Shown: piece after piece, positions 56,298-64,000 of the stretch | Layout of the letters: each line of letters starts with the position of its first letter | How positions within the stretch are numbered: the stretch's first letter is position 1 | NCBI GenBank assembly: GCA_021791455.1 | Contig: JAJYWM010000006.1 | Location: forward strand, 1 to 64,000 | Length of the DNA stretch: 64,000 nt | Origin: a bacterium | Lineage (GTDB): Bacteria; Chloroflexota; Dormibacteria; UBA8260; Bog-877 | Direction of reading: 5' to 3' | The notes under the pieces: model-generated | Database searches by the model: none | What the model was told of the DNA's origin: nothing | What the model saw: only the letters and a program-made list of their open reading frames with translations | Program-made: the position numbers and the translations under genes

Positions 56298-57278
56298 TTG
56301 CGGGAGCTGCGCCCCGTCTGGGTGGAGCTGGAACAGGGTGGCGCGGCAGAAAACCCGTTCCTCAGCTGGGATTGGCAGTGGACGTGGTGGGAGGTGTTCG
56401 GCGCCGAATACCGACCGCGCCACCTGGTCGTGCGCGAAGCAGGCTCGGTAGTCGGGCTGGTCCCCCTTTGTGAAGCGATTGACGATCCGGGCGCAATCGT
56501 CTTCGCCGGTGGCGACAACCTGACGGACAGGTTGGGATTCCTGGCCCTGCCGGGGAAGCAGGCGGCTGTTGCCCGGGCTACCCTGGAGTGGGCTAGGACT
56601 CAGGCGGGTGGAGGAGCCAACCTGGACCTGCACTTCCTCCCCGCGGCATCTGGCTCCCTCTCGGCTCTCGTTGCCCAGGCAGAGGCCCACCAACTCGAGG
56701 CGACTCTGGAGCCGGAGGAAGTGTGCCCCGGCCTCGAGCTCGCCCCCGACTTCGAGGGCTATCTGGCCAACAATCTCAACAAGAAGGATCGGCATGAGCT
56801 GCGCAGGAAGTTGCGCCGGCTCGAGCAGGAACGCCCCGGGTGGAGGATGGTTTCCGCGTCCGAGATCGGGGTGCCGGCCGCCATGGATACCTTTCTGCGT
56901 CTGCTGGCGGCCAGCGGAGCGCACAAGCAGGCGTTTCTGACCGAGCCGGTGACCCGGTTCTTCAAGCTCATCGCACAAAGACTGGAGCAGAGGGGCTGGC
57001 TGCGGCTGCAAATCTTGCAGGCAGGTGAGGACGCCCTGGCCGGAATCTTCGCCTTTCGGGTGGATCAGACCTGGTACCTGTACAACTCCGGCTACGATCC
57101 CGCGTTCGCGGCTCTCTCCCCCGGCCTCTTGTGCGTGGCCGAGGGGATCCGGGGCGCCATCGCCGAGGGTTGCACCAGAGCAGACCTGCTGAGGGGCGAT
57201 GAGGGCTACAAGTACCACCTGGGGGCGGTGGACGAGCAGCTGATGCGCCTGCGCATCACCACCGGGCAGCCCTCTTGA
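56298..57278 (+). CDS. GNAT-fold protein, BioF2/CelD-like acetyltransferase
   Basis: 326 residues from TTG 56298. NPFLSWDWQWTWWEVFGAE near the start and LLRGDEGYKYHLGAVDEQLMRL at the end are typical of the Acetyltransf_6 family found in polysaccharide clusters. The frame stays open upstream with no better start, and the TTG has no clear ribosome-binding site, so the start is uncertain. A 7-bp hairpin with a TCCG loop lies at 56219-56236 in the leader. It overlaps the next glycosyltransferase by 4 bp. Confidence 0.8.
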   Translation: MRELRPVWVELEQGGAAENPFLSWDWQWTWWEVFGAEYRPRHLVVREAGSVVGLVPLCEAIDDPGAIVFAGGDNLTDRLGFLALPGKQAAVARATLEWARTQAGGGANLDLHFLPAASGSLSALVAQAEAHQLEATLEPEEVCPGLELAPDFEGYLANNLNKKDRHELRRKLRRLEQERPGWRMVSASEIGVPAAMDTFLRLLAASGAHKQAFLTEPVTRFFKLIAQRLEQRGWLRLQILQAGEDALAGIFAFRVDQTWYLYNSGYDPAFAALSPGLLCVAEGIRGAIAEGCTRADLLRGDEGYKYHLGAVDEQLMRLRITTGQPS

Positions 57279-58543
57279 CCCGGTCACGACCTCGCAACCA
57301 AGCGGACGACGCGGTCGCATTCCTGTCCCTGCACGCGTCCCCGCTGGCACGCTTGGGAAAGCGCGAGAACGGCGGCCTCAGCGTCTACGTCCGGGCGGTC
57401 TGTGAAGAGCTAGGCGCGAGGGGAATCCACACCGACGTCTTCATCCGCAGGTCCGATCCAGACCAGCCCACTGAGCAGGCGATGGGGCCGAGGAGCCGCG
57501 TGATCGCAGTCGACGCTGGCCCGCCGCGCACCCTGCCCAAGCACCAGCTGCCGGACACCAGGGAGGGCTATCTTCACGGGGTGAGGGCGTTCATCCGCCA
57601 GGCGGAGCGTCGCTATCTGGCAGTACACAGCCACTACTGGCTCTCGGCCGAGGCCGGTTTTGCGCTGGCGGAGGAGTTCGAACTGCCGTGGCTGCACACG
57701 GCCCACACCCTGGCGGCAGTTAAGGCGGAGTTCGGCTTCGGAGGGGACGGCCCGGAGAGACTGGTGGCGGAGCGAAGAGCCGTCGCCGCGGGGGCGAGGC
57801 TGGTGGCCAATACCAGGGCCGAGGCCCAGGCGCTGATCGGCCTATACGGCGCCCACCCCAACCAGTGCGTGGTGGCCCCGCCTGGGGTCGACCTGGTCCA
57901 GTTTCAGCCGAGAGATCCGGGCCGCTTGCGCGACCGGCTGGGGCTTGGGTCGGCGAAGGTGGTTCTCTTCGCCGGCAGGCTAGAGCCCCTGAAGGGACCG
58001 GACACCCTGCTGGATGCCGTCTCCCTGCTGCCTCCCGACGGGCCCCCCACGCGCCTGGTCTTCGTCGGGGAGGCCAGCAGTGAGGGGGCGCGGGTGGGCC
58101 AGCGTCGTGAGCTCCAGGAGAGAGCCCGGACCCTGGGGCTAGCGGACCGGGTCATGTTCCTGGGCGCCCAGCCGCAGGACAGGCTGGCGATGCTCTACTG
58201 CCTGGCCGACGTGGTTGTCATGCCCTCCCACACGGAATCGTTCGGCCTGGTGGCGCTGGAGGCTCAGGCCTGCGGCACGCCGGTTGTGGCGGCAGCGGTC
58301 GGCGGCCTGCGCGACATAGTGGCGGACGGCAGAACGGGCCACCTGGTGGAGGGCCGGGACCCGCGCGCCTACGCCGACGCCATCGCCAGGATTCTCGGCG
58401 CCAGTCGCTCCGGGGTGAAGGAGATGAGGAAAGCTGCCTGGCTGCGCGCCCAGCACTTCTCCTGGGAGAGGACCGTGGACGTCCTCATGCCCGAGTACGG
58501 GGTCGCGGCACCCCTGGCGGTCGCCGCCTGCCAGCAGGGCTGA
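57275..58543 (+). CDS. MshA-like glycosyltransferase (GT4)
   Basis: 422 residues. FLSLHASPLARLGKRENGGLSVYVRAV resembles the N-terminus of MshA and sucrose-phosphate synthase. HSHYWLSAEAGFALA, VAPPGVDLVQFQPRD, FAGRLEPLKGPDTLLDA and MPSHTESFGLVALEAQACGTPVVA are GT4 motifs. In Actinobacteria MshA starts mycothiol synthesis, but without mshB/C/D here the substrate is open. TTG start overlapping the upstream stop. Confidence 0.9.
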   Translation: MTRSRPRNQADDAVAFLSLHASPLARLGKRENGGLSVYVRAVCEELGARGIHTDVFIRRSDPDQPTEQAMGPRSRVIAVDAGPPRTLPKHQLPDTREGYLHGVRAFIRQAERRYLAVHSHYWLSAEAGFALAEEFELPWLHTAHTLAAVKAEFGFGGDGPERLVAERRAVAAGARLVANTRAEAQALIGLYGAHPNQCVVAPPGVDLVQFQPRDPGRLRDRLGLGSAKVVLFAGRLEPLKGPDTLLDAVSLLPPDGPPTRLVFVGEASSEGARVGQRRELQERARTLGLADRVMFLGAQPQDRLAMLYCLADVVVMPSHTESFGLVALEAQACGTPVVAAAVGGLRDIVADGRTGHLVEGRDPRAYADAIARILGASRSGVKEMRKAAWLRAQHFSWERTVDVLMPEYGVAAPLAVAACQQG

Positions 58544-58555
58544 GGCAACTCAGCC
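58538..58555. terminator. Hairpin shared by convergent gene ends
   Basis: GGCTGAG-GCAA-CTCAGCC: a perfect 7-bp stem with a GNRA-type tetraloop. It contains the stop codons of both the GT4 gene and menA. Neither strand has a good T-tract, so it may stabilise 3' ends or support factor-dependent termination. Confidence 0.45.
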
Positions 58556-59440
58556 AGTCCAGATCCCGGCGGCGAGCAGGAGCGAGCTGACCAACAGAAC
58601 GGCCCCCATCTGCTTCAATGCCCGGATCTGCAGCTCGGGGTCCTTGGAGGAGGCGTTGCGGACTGGTGCCTCCAGCACCGGGACCAGCAGCCAGGGCAGA
58701 AAGACGGTGAAGTGCTCGATGCCGGGGATCGCGATGAAGAGCGGGACACAGAGGGACAACCCGATCATGAGGAGGAAGGCGCGGAAGGCCCCCTGAGCGC
58801 CGAGGATCACGGCCAGGGTGCGTTTTCCCACGGCGCGGTCGGTCTCCAGGTCGCGAAGGTTGTTGACCATGAGCAGGGCGGCGGCGAGGGCGCCGGGAAG
58901 GATCCCGGCCAGCAGAGCGAGCAGGTCCAGCCTGCCGCTGGTCACGTACTCGGTGCCGCCGGTGGCGACCAGCCCGAAGAAGATGAAGACGGCCAGTTCC
59001 CCGTAGCCGCGGTATCCATAGGGGTGCGGGCCGCCGGTGTAGCCCCAGGCGGCCAGAATGCACACCGCCCCCACCGCCACCAGCCACCAGGACGTCACAG
59101 CCGCCAGAACGAGGCCCAGGACTACCGCCACGGTGAAGCTCGCCACCGCGGCTGCCAGCACCACCCTTGGTGCCACCAGGCCAGAGGCGGCGGCGCGGGG
59201 CGGGCCGAGCCTGCCCTCGCGGTCGGCGCCGCGCCGGAAGTCGGAGTAGTCGTTGGCGTAGTTGACCCCGAACTGGAGCGCCACGGCCACCCCCAAGGCG
59301 ACCAGGGCCCGGTACCAGCTCACGCTCCCGAAGTGGGCGGCCACGGCCACCCCCACGATCACGGGAGAGACCGAGGCGGCCAGAGTCGCGGGCCGCGAGG
59401 CATGCCACCAGACCTGCCTCACAGATACGGCGACACTCAC
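58550..59440 (-). CDS. menA: 1,4-dihydroxy-2-naphthoate polyprenyltransferase
   Basis: About 296 residues. UbiA-fold membrane enzyme of menaquinone synthesis. The first Asp-rich motif is NYANDYSDFRRGAD and the second NNLRDLETDRAVGKRTLA. WHASRPATLAASVSPVIVG at the start is typical of MenA. Start GTG 59440 is chosen by homology; the longer frame upstream overlaps the lipoprotein region and is not conserved. Confidence 0.93.
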   Translation of the reverse strand: MSVAVSVRQVWWHASRPATLAASVSPVIVGVAVAAHFGSVSWYRALVALGVAVALQFGVNYANDYSDFRRGADREGRLGPPRAAASGLVAPRVVLAAAVASFTVAVVLGLVLAAVTSWWLVAVGAVCILAAWGYTGGPHPYGYRGYGELAVFIFFGLVATGGTEYVTSGRLDLLALLAGILPGALAAALLMVNNLRDLETDRAVGKRTLAVILGAQGAFRAFLLMIGLSLCVPLFIAIPGIEHFTVFLPWLLVPVLEAPVRNASSKDPELQIRALKQMGAVLLVSSLLLAAGIWTG

Positions 59441-59567
59441 GGACGGACCTGATCGCCAGCGCTCTTCGTCAGCGCCAACGGCGTGCCGGTCGCGCTGCCG
59501 CACACCACTCGAATTCCATCCGCTGAGAAATGTAGCGAGGGATGTCGCCGGCCGGCGGAATGTGTTC

Positions 59568-61298
59568 TCATCCGCCGACGAAGGTGAGCGTCCCGGCGTC
59601 GAGAGGGTCCGTCTTGGAGAACGCGGTGAGATCGGCACTTCCAGTCCCGTCCTCATTGGCCAGGACCACCTGCACGAACCCGGCCTCAGTTCTGGTGAAG
59701 GCCAGCTCCCGACCGGTGGTGTCGACGGCGGCTGCCAGCGGGTACTGACCGTCTTGAGCCGACACCACCGTGGTTGTGGTCTCGGTCGTGGGAGCGAGAG
59801 CGGCCAGGGCTCCCGAGGCGAGATGGACCAGGATGGACCCGGAGCTGAGAAACGCCAGGGGCTGCCCCCCGGCCTTGGCCAGCTCCCGCAGGGGTGCCAC
59901 CGTGTCTTCCGGCTGGTAGAGCCAAACCTGCGGATTCGCCGTCGTCCCCACGGAGAACGCCAGGCTGGTCCCTTGGGGGTTCCAGACCGGGTTGCCTTCG
60001 GCGGCGGCGCTGGAGGCACCTAGGTAGGTGACGGCCCGCAGGGCGGGGCTCAGCAGGGCGATCCGAGCCGCGGTGCCGCTGGGAGCTGCCACCGCCGCCA
60101 GCACCGAGCTGTCGGGCCGCCACGCCAGCGGCCCGCCGAGGCTCGCCGGGGCGCTCAGGGTCACGGCGGTGTTGGTCGCTACCGTGTACACCCGCAGCGC
60201 CCCTCCGGACAGGAACGCCAACGCCTGGCTGTTGGGGCTCCAGACCGCCTCCGTGCTCGAGCTGCTCCCCAGCACGGATGTGGCCTTGCCGGTGTTGAGA
60301 TCCGTCACCTCAAGCGCTTGGCCCGAGAGCTCGGATGCCAGATACTGCCCGTTCGGCGAAACTTCGGCCAGGGCATAATGCTGTCCTGACGGGGCCGCCT
60401 CTATGAGCCTTAACGCGGGTGGGTCGCCCTGCTCCTGGGGGATGGGGGCAGCCATGACCTCGGTAAGGTCGTTCGGCGAGGGGCCGGCGGCGAAGTCGAC
60501 CGTGGTTGTGCTCCCCAGCTTGCCGATGGTGAAAGTGACCCGGGCACCGGCCTGGAGCTTGTTCAGGTCGGTGTCGAGCGCGCGCCTGGTCACGGTCAGG
60601 GTGTAGGTTTCCCCGGGCACCAGGGGCCTGGCGGGCACCACCAGAAATCTCCCCACAACCTTGGGGTTGGCCTCTATCGTGTAGCCGCCAACGGGGGCTG
60701 GGGTCAGGGTTATCGCCGTGGCGAGCGAGGATTGGTCCATCGCCCGGTTGAAGTCCACCGCCATAGGTTGGTCCGGGCCGAGCAAGCCGTGGTCGGCGGG
60801 AAACACAGAGCTCAGCGAGGGCCCACCCTCGGTCGAGAAAGCCCAGGAGTGCGAGAGTGAGTTCACAGCCCCTTGGCGCGACGCTATGCCCCCGTCCAGA
60901 TTCACCCTGTACGTCGTCACCACGGCCAGGGGATGGCCGGGATGAACGAGCTTCATCACCGTGGAGTCGTCGCTCCACACGAAGTGGCAGTCGGTGGACT
61001 CACCCCGAGCCGCGCGGCCCACGTCGCAGCCGGGTGGGAGCTTCCCTTTGCGACTGCGGATGGACAGGCGGTCCTCGACTGAGTGCTGGTTCATGGGGAC
61101 GTTGAAGATGATCTCGATGGGCACGTTGGTGTGCACCCCTCCCTGGCTGGGCGGAGGGAGCACGTCGGTGATCTGCGGTGGCGACTGGGGGCCGCACCCG
61201 GCCAGGAGCGAGGTCAGAAGCGAGGCCAGGAGCACGCCCAGCAGGGGTGGGTAACCGGCTCTGCTGGGCCAGCGTCTGGCCAGGGTTCTAGGCACCAT
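59568..61298 (-). CDS. Lipoprotein with Ig-like domains and TolB-like propeller
   Basis: About 576 residues from ATG 61298, which follows GGGGAGG. Lipobox LLAGC. Residues ~45-270 contain two SbsA-type Ig-like domains (VPIEIIFNVPMNQ, MAVDFNRAMDQSSL, GETYTLTVT). The C-terminal half has propeller repeats (VSPNGQYLASEL, VWSPNSQALAFLSG, AWRPDSSVLAAV, VWNPQGTSLAFS). It is a surface protein, probably binding; no enzyme motif was seen. Confidence 0.82.
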   Translation of the reverse strand: MVPRTLARRWPSRAGYPPLLGVLLASLLTSLLAGCGPQSPPQITDVLPPPSQGGVHTNVPIEIIFNVPMNQHSVEDRLSIRSRKGKLPPGCDVGRAARGESTDCHFVWSDDSTVMKLVHPGHPLAVVTTYRVNLDGGIASRQGAVNSLSHSWAFSTEGGPSLSSVFPADHGLLGPDQPMAVDFNRAMDQSSLATAITLTPAPVGGYTIEANPKVVGRFLVVPARPLVPGETYTLTVTRRALDTDLNKLQAGARVTFTIGKLGSTTTVDFAAGPSPNDLTEVMAAPIPQEQGDPPALRLIEAAPSGQHYALAEVSPNGQYLASELSGQALEVTDLNTGKATSVLGSSSSTEAVWSPNSQALAFLSGGALRVYTVATNTAVTLSAPASLGGPLAWRPDSSVLAAVAAPSGTAARIALLSPALRAVTYLGASSAAAEGNPVWNPQGTSLAFSVGTTANPQVWLYQPEDTVAPLRELAKAGGQPLAFLSSGSILVHLASGALAALAPTTETTTTVVSAQDGQYPLAAAVDTTGRELAFTRTEAGFVQVVLANEDGTGSADLTAFSKTDPLDAGTLTFVGG

Positions 61299-61436
61299 GG
61301 TCAAATGCGCCTCCCCAGCCGTGCAACAGCCCCAAGCCCCGGGGTTCGGCCCTCTCCGCACCAGCTGTTCATTCCTGCAGTCGCCCCAGGGAGCGCTCCG
61401 CGGTCGAGGCGCGGGCCCCTCCCTCCGCCGAAGCTG

Positions 61437-62594
61437 TCAGCCGAGCTCCGACAGATCGAGCGCGGACAACGGCTGGGCCGGCGCTGCCACCACGTCGATG
61501 CGGGCCTCGCGGTCGGCGCAGGCGGAGGCGGCGACCTGAGGGCCGTCGGTGAGGTCGGGGGCCTGACTGGAGTAGCTGCCCTTGACCCCGCCATCGGTGA
61601 GCAGGGCCACCGACACCTGCTCTCCCTGAGATACAAGCACTCCACCGCTCAGCCGCTGGTCCCCGATGTATTCCAGAAGGGCCTCGAAATCCACGATCCT
61701 GGCGGGCAGGTTCACGAAGGCCGTGGAGGCCACGATCAGGGCCGCCACGGAGGCCACCAAGTCGGGTGGCAGCTCGATCGCGTCGATCAGCCCATGGCCA
61801 AGGGCGACCGTGCGGGTCACCTCTTGGAGCGCGCTCTTCCCGCGCCGGTAGTTGCCCTCCGAGCGCTGCTGAGCCTGGACCACCTCCCCTTCGCGGAAGA
61901 GGATGTGCCCGCAGCTGCGGTCCTCGCCCTCGCCGTGGACGCTGACGAAACCGGAGAAGCCATCCTGGCCCAGCGTCTTGAGCAGCATCGGGAAGTTCAG
62001 GAACGACGCCTTCAGGCCTGAATGGAGGCTCGGTCCGCCCGGCATCGGGATCAGGATCGCCAGCTGGTTCCGGCTCGCGCCCGCGATGGGCTTTTGGGGC
62101 GGTGCAGGTGCCGGTGCGGGCCGGGGTGCTGGTCGAACCGAGGGTGACACCGCAGGAGCCGGCTGAGGCGAGACCGCGGGCACGGAGGGAGCGGCGGCTC
62201 GAGCCGGAGCGACCGGCCGCTCAAGGGAGGCGGGCCTGGGCTGAGGCGCGGGGACTTGAAATGGCGGTATGTCGGGCATGTCCTCCTCCGGGACGGCTGG
62301 TGTCAGACCCGAGACCGAGTCCAACCAATCACCATCATCCCCCTCGCTGGAAGCCCCGGCGTTGATCGCCTGGGACTCGAAACTGCCGGGCCTGGTGGGC
62401 GCTGCCGAACTCGCGGCCGGCCTCTGGGCACTCCCAGACTGCTGAGACGTAGCGGCCATGCCGGACCCAACCGGCTGGCTCTGCCACCTCGAGACAAGCT
62501 CCTCGGTGGAGCTGTTGATGGTCTCCTCCGGCGGCAGCTTGGCCCTCGGGTTGAATGTGTACTCGCCGCGGCTCCAGCCCAGGGCCGACAGCAC
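61437..62594 (-). CDS. DUF4388-like protein (intact 3' part of a broken gene)
   Basis: 385 residues from GTG 62594. LSALGWSRGEYTFNP at its start looks like the end of a DUF4388 domain, meaning the true N-terminus lies upstream in other frames. A long Pro/Ala linker (~residues 45-165) leads to two repeated DUF4388-like units (LKTLGQDGFSGFVSVHGEGE, then ILFREGEVVQAQ; and LEYIGDQRLSGGVLVSQGEQ). Such proteins occur with Ras-like GTPase/roadblock signalling systems. It may be non-functional if the upstream shifts are real. Confidence 0.65.
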   Translation of the reverse strand: MLSALGWSRGEYTFNPRAKLPPEETINSSTEELVSRWQSQPVGSGMAATSQQSGSAQRPAASSAAPTRPGSFESQAINAGASSEGDDGDWLDSVSGLTPAVPEEDMPDIPPFQVPAPQPRPASLERPVAPARAAAPSVPAVSPQPAPAVSPSVRPAPRPAPAPAPPQKPIAGASRNQLAILIPMPGGPSLHSGLKASFLNFPMLLKTLGQDGFSGFVSVHGEGEDRSCGHILFREGEVVQAQQRSEGNYRRGKSALQEVTRTVALGHGLIDAIELPPDLVASVAALIVASTAFVNLPARIVDFEALLEYIGDQRLSGGVLVSQGEQVSVALLTDGGVKGSYSSQAPDLTDGPQVAASACADREARIDVVAAPAQPLSALDLSELG

Positions 62595-62866
62595 CGCGCC
62601 CTCCCCGTCGCCGATCTCCTGCCGGAGTAGCCAGCGACCTCAATTGGCTCTGCGAGGTCACTATCGGGATTGTCTTCAGGGCGATTTCTGCGTCGATGAG
62701 TCTCCTGCGCCTGCGGCGGTAGTGGGCCACCGCGGCTTGCACTGCCTCCTGCGGCAGACCGATGCCCCCGCTCGGCGCGCTCGACCGCCAGCCCCAGCAC
62801 CGACATCATCAACCCGACGGCGAAGTAGAAGAGCTCCCACCACGTTCCACGGGAAAAGGGCTGCAT
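62595..62866 (-). pseudogene. Frameshifted 5' part of the DUF4388-like gene
   Basis: Coherent protein sequence continues across three frames: WWELFYFAVGLMMSVLGLAV and ERAERG from ATG 62866; then GIGLPQEAVQAAVAHY to PIVTSQSQL in a second frame; then RWLLRQEIGDGEGA joining the intact 3' part. The first switch falls in a GGGGG run at 62765-62769 and the second near 62625-62660. The protein would have an N-terminal membrane helix. Real decay or two base errors are both possible. Confidence 0.55.
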
Positions 62867-63089
62867 ATGTGGCTTGAACGAAATCGGCTTCCGGTCGAGA
62901 GGTGGTCGCCACCGTCATGCCCCCGAACGCCAGCGCGACAGCCCCGAGTGCCCCTCCGGCCATGAGAAGAAACCGGCGCCGGGTGGTTCTGATTTGCGCC
63001 ATCGATCTCGGCGGAGCATCCGCGCCGCCCGCATCAAGCGTTTCCATAGCGACGCCCTTTCCATCGGCTCCCGACTGAAGGTTATGCAT
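62676..63089 (-). CDS. Small protein with Tat-like signal (3' end doubtful)
   Basis: 137-residue frame. Around residue 35 it has TTRRRFLLMAGGALGAVALAFGG, a twin-arginine-like signal or membrane anchor. After ADFVQATYAALFPWN the sequence looks like the shadow of the adjacent broken gene, so the real protein is probably shorter or truncated by a shift. ATG 63047 is an alternative start. No family assigned. Confidence 0.35.
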   Translation of the reverse strand: MHNLQSGADGKGVAMETLDAGGADAPPRSMAQIRTTRRRFLLMAGGALGAVALAFGGMTVATTSRPEADFVQATYAALFPWNVVGALLLRRRVDDVGAGAGGRARRAGASVCRRRQCKPRWPTTAAGAGDSSTQKSP

Positions 63090-63483
63090 GGGCCGCCTCC
63101 GGTGAATCGGTCTGTCTCTGGATGTCGTGCGCGAATGCCGCCAGGACGATCGCGAGCAGAAGCCCGGGAGTAGCGACCGTGACGATGGGAGTCAGCTTCA
63201 GCACGAAGTCATTGAAGAAGTACCCGAGGGTAGCTTCGCCAGGAAACCATACCAGGTAGGAGATCAAAGACCACGGCCATAACCTCGCCAGCAAGCGCCG
63301 TGAGTTAGTGGACAGGTGTGCTCGCCACCAGGTTAGCGGGGCGCCTATCTTGGTCCCCGCAACACCAGCTATGACTCCGAAGAATGGGGATGTGAAGCCT
63401 CCACCTACAAGGAGCTGTGCAATCGACAGCAGGATCAGGACCTGGCCCCCGCGCTTCCGCTCTCAGCGGCGGCCGTTTTTCAC
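63082..63483 (-). pseudogene. Membrane protein gene with in-frame TGA
   Basis: A GTG at 63483, overlapping the upstream stop, begins KNGRR, then TGA at 63463-63465, then continues in the same frame: ERKRGGQVLILLSIAQLLVG, GGFTSPFFGVIAGVAG, APLTWWRAHL, LWPWSLISYLVWFPGEA, and ends with a helix and AAHA. That is a coherent multi-helix membrane protein of about 133 residues. No canonical start lies between the TGA and TTG 63294. A nonsense mutation or base error is the simple explanation. Confidence 0.55.
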
Positions 63484-64000
63484 TCACGAGCCAACTGGTA
63501 GAGTGTCCAGCCGATCGCGATGAACCAGACGAACAGGAGAAGGCCGTAGACGATGTAGCCAAGGCCGAGAACGGGCCTGAGGGCCTCACTGACGATGCCG
63601 AGAGCGCCAGTGACGATGCCCAGGTAGACAACGCTTCTGCGGAAGGCGCCCTTCAGCATGACCAGGGAGACGATCAGAATGCCGATGGGTTCCAGGATGC
63701 CGACCGCGGTCGGTATGGTGTTCTGCGCAATGAACCCCTCAGCGGCGGCCGCGAAGGCGGCGCGTTGTGCGCGGCGTTGCCGGCTACCACAATTGATCGC
63801 TCAAATACACCAGCGCGGGCGCTCCACCGCCAGTTGCCGGATAGACCAGCGTGAGGGCCCACGAGGCGATACCGAGGACGGCACCAATGGCGGCGTAGCT
63901 CTTGTTCAGCTGCTTGAGCGCCATGTAGAGCGCCAGGAAGACGACCATGAGCAAGACGCTGGGTGCCAGCCAGAGCACCTGTTCCAGTATGTAGACTGAC
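63480..64000 (-). pseudogene. DUF4386-like membrane protein, frameshifted, 5' end outside window
   Basis: From the right edge the frame reads LEQVLWLAPSVLLMVVFLAL to ALVYLSDQLW and stops at TAG 63784-63786. In the +1 frame the protein resumes: QRAAFAAAAEGFIAQNTIPT, ILIVSLVMLKGAFRRSVVYL, and ends ALRPVLGLGYIVYGLLLFVW with IAIGWTLYQLARE before TGA 63480-63482. The two parts make one multi-helix protein of the DUF4386 type. The shift lies near 63785-63800. Confidence 0.6.

Noticed and set aside
59490..59567. Tiny ATG frame on the minus strand preceded by TACATT
   Set aside because: Only about 16 codons, box spacing of 9 bases, no conserved feature.

Overview
The window reads as a chromosomal replication-origin neighbourhood of a GC-rich, free-living, Gram-positive-like bacterium. 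The core order is rpmH-rnpA-yidD-yidC-jag on the minus strand, diverging from dnaA-dnaN-recF-dciA on the plus strand. parA-parB with one perfect parS site lies about 8 kb away, and gyrB/gyrA about 28-33 kb away. The menaquinone gene menA, an MshA-like glycosyltransferase, many lipoproteins, GTG/TTG starts, and leaderless genes with a TANNNT box 6-8 bases before the start codon point to a high-GC Terrabacteria lineage. Chloroflexota or a Dormibacterota-type relative is my best guess; this is inference, since no rRNA is present. I saw no tRNA, rRNA, insertion sequence, prophage or CRISPR array.

Layout. 1-10 kb (minus): a GAF/PucR-type regulator, moaC, a Nudix hydrolase, dinB, proS, a HAD-family protein, an Arg-rich protein, and a GtrA / ABC-ATPase / FtsX-permease operon. 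10-17 kb: an MBL-fold hydrolase, a DUF5679 microprotein, an M20 peptidase, a pair of TrkA-type NAD-binding proteins, a large Asp-box lipoprotein, Usp and DedA. 17-25 kb (minus): a gyrB-plsX-gyrA operon, an ABC-F ATPase and a membrane protein. 25-29 kb (plus): an SF1 helicase with an Arg-rich tail, overlapping a 3-hydroxyacyl-CoA dehydrogenase. 29-37 kb (minus): an esterase, then a run led by a degenerate sigma-like protein followed by gcvT, gcvH, gcvPA, gcvPB, pyrE and a lipoprotein. 37-42 kb: zwf, an SH3-like protein, a FemAB transferase, an NfeD/slipin pair and an S51 peptidase.

42-58 kb is the chromosome maintenance and envelope core: parS, parA, parB, a 335-bp highly structured spacer, lepB; ndk, an M16 peptidase, a lipoprotein, jag, yidC, yidD, rnpA and rpmH; then the presumed oriC, dnaA, dnaN, recF and dciA, followed by lipid or sugar glycosyltransferases and a GNAT-fold protein. 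58-64 kb holds menA, a propeller lipoprotein and a DUF4388-like protein. The last 1.5 kb is a cluster of reading frames broken by single-base shifts or an in-frame stop.

The genes form short, tightly packed operons, with many 4-bp start/stop overlaps and several convergent overlaps. Points most worth following up are: an rpmH with no canonical start codon (ATC after a good ribosome-binding site); at least ten leaderless promoters; parS lying where the parA promoter's upstream half should be; plsX embedded between gyrB and gyrA; an isoleucine at the main quinolone position of GyrA; a sigma-like protein lacking region 4 heading the glycine-cleavage operon; a possible structured RNA between parB and lepB; and the decaying block at the right end.
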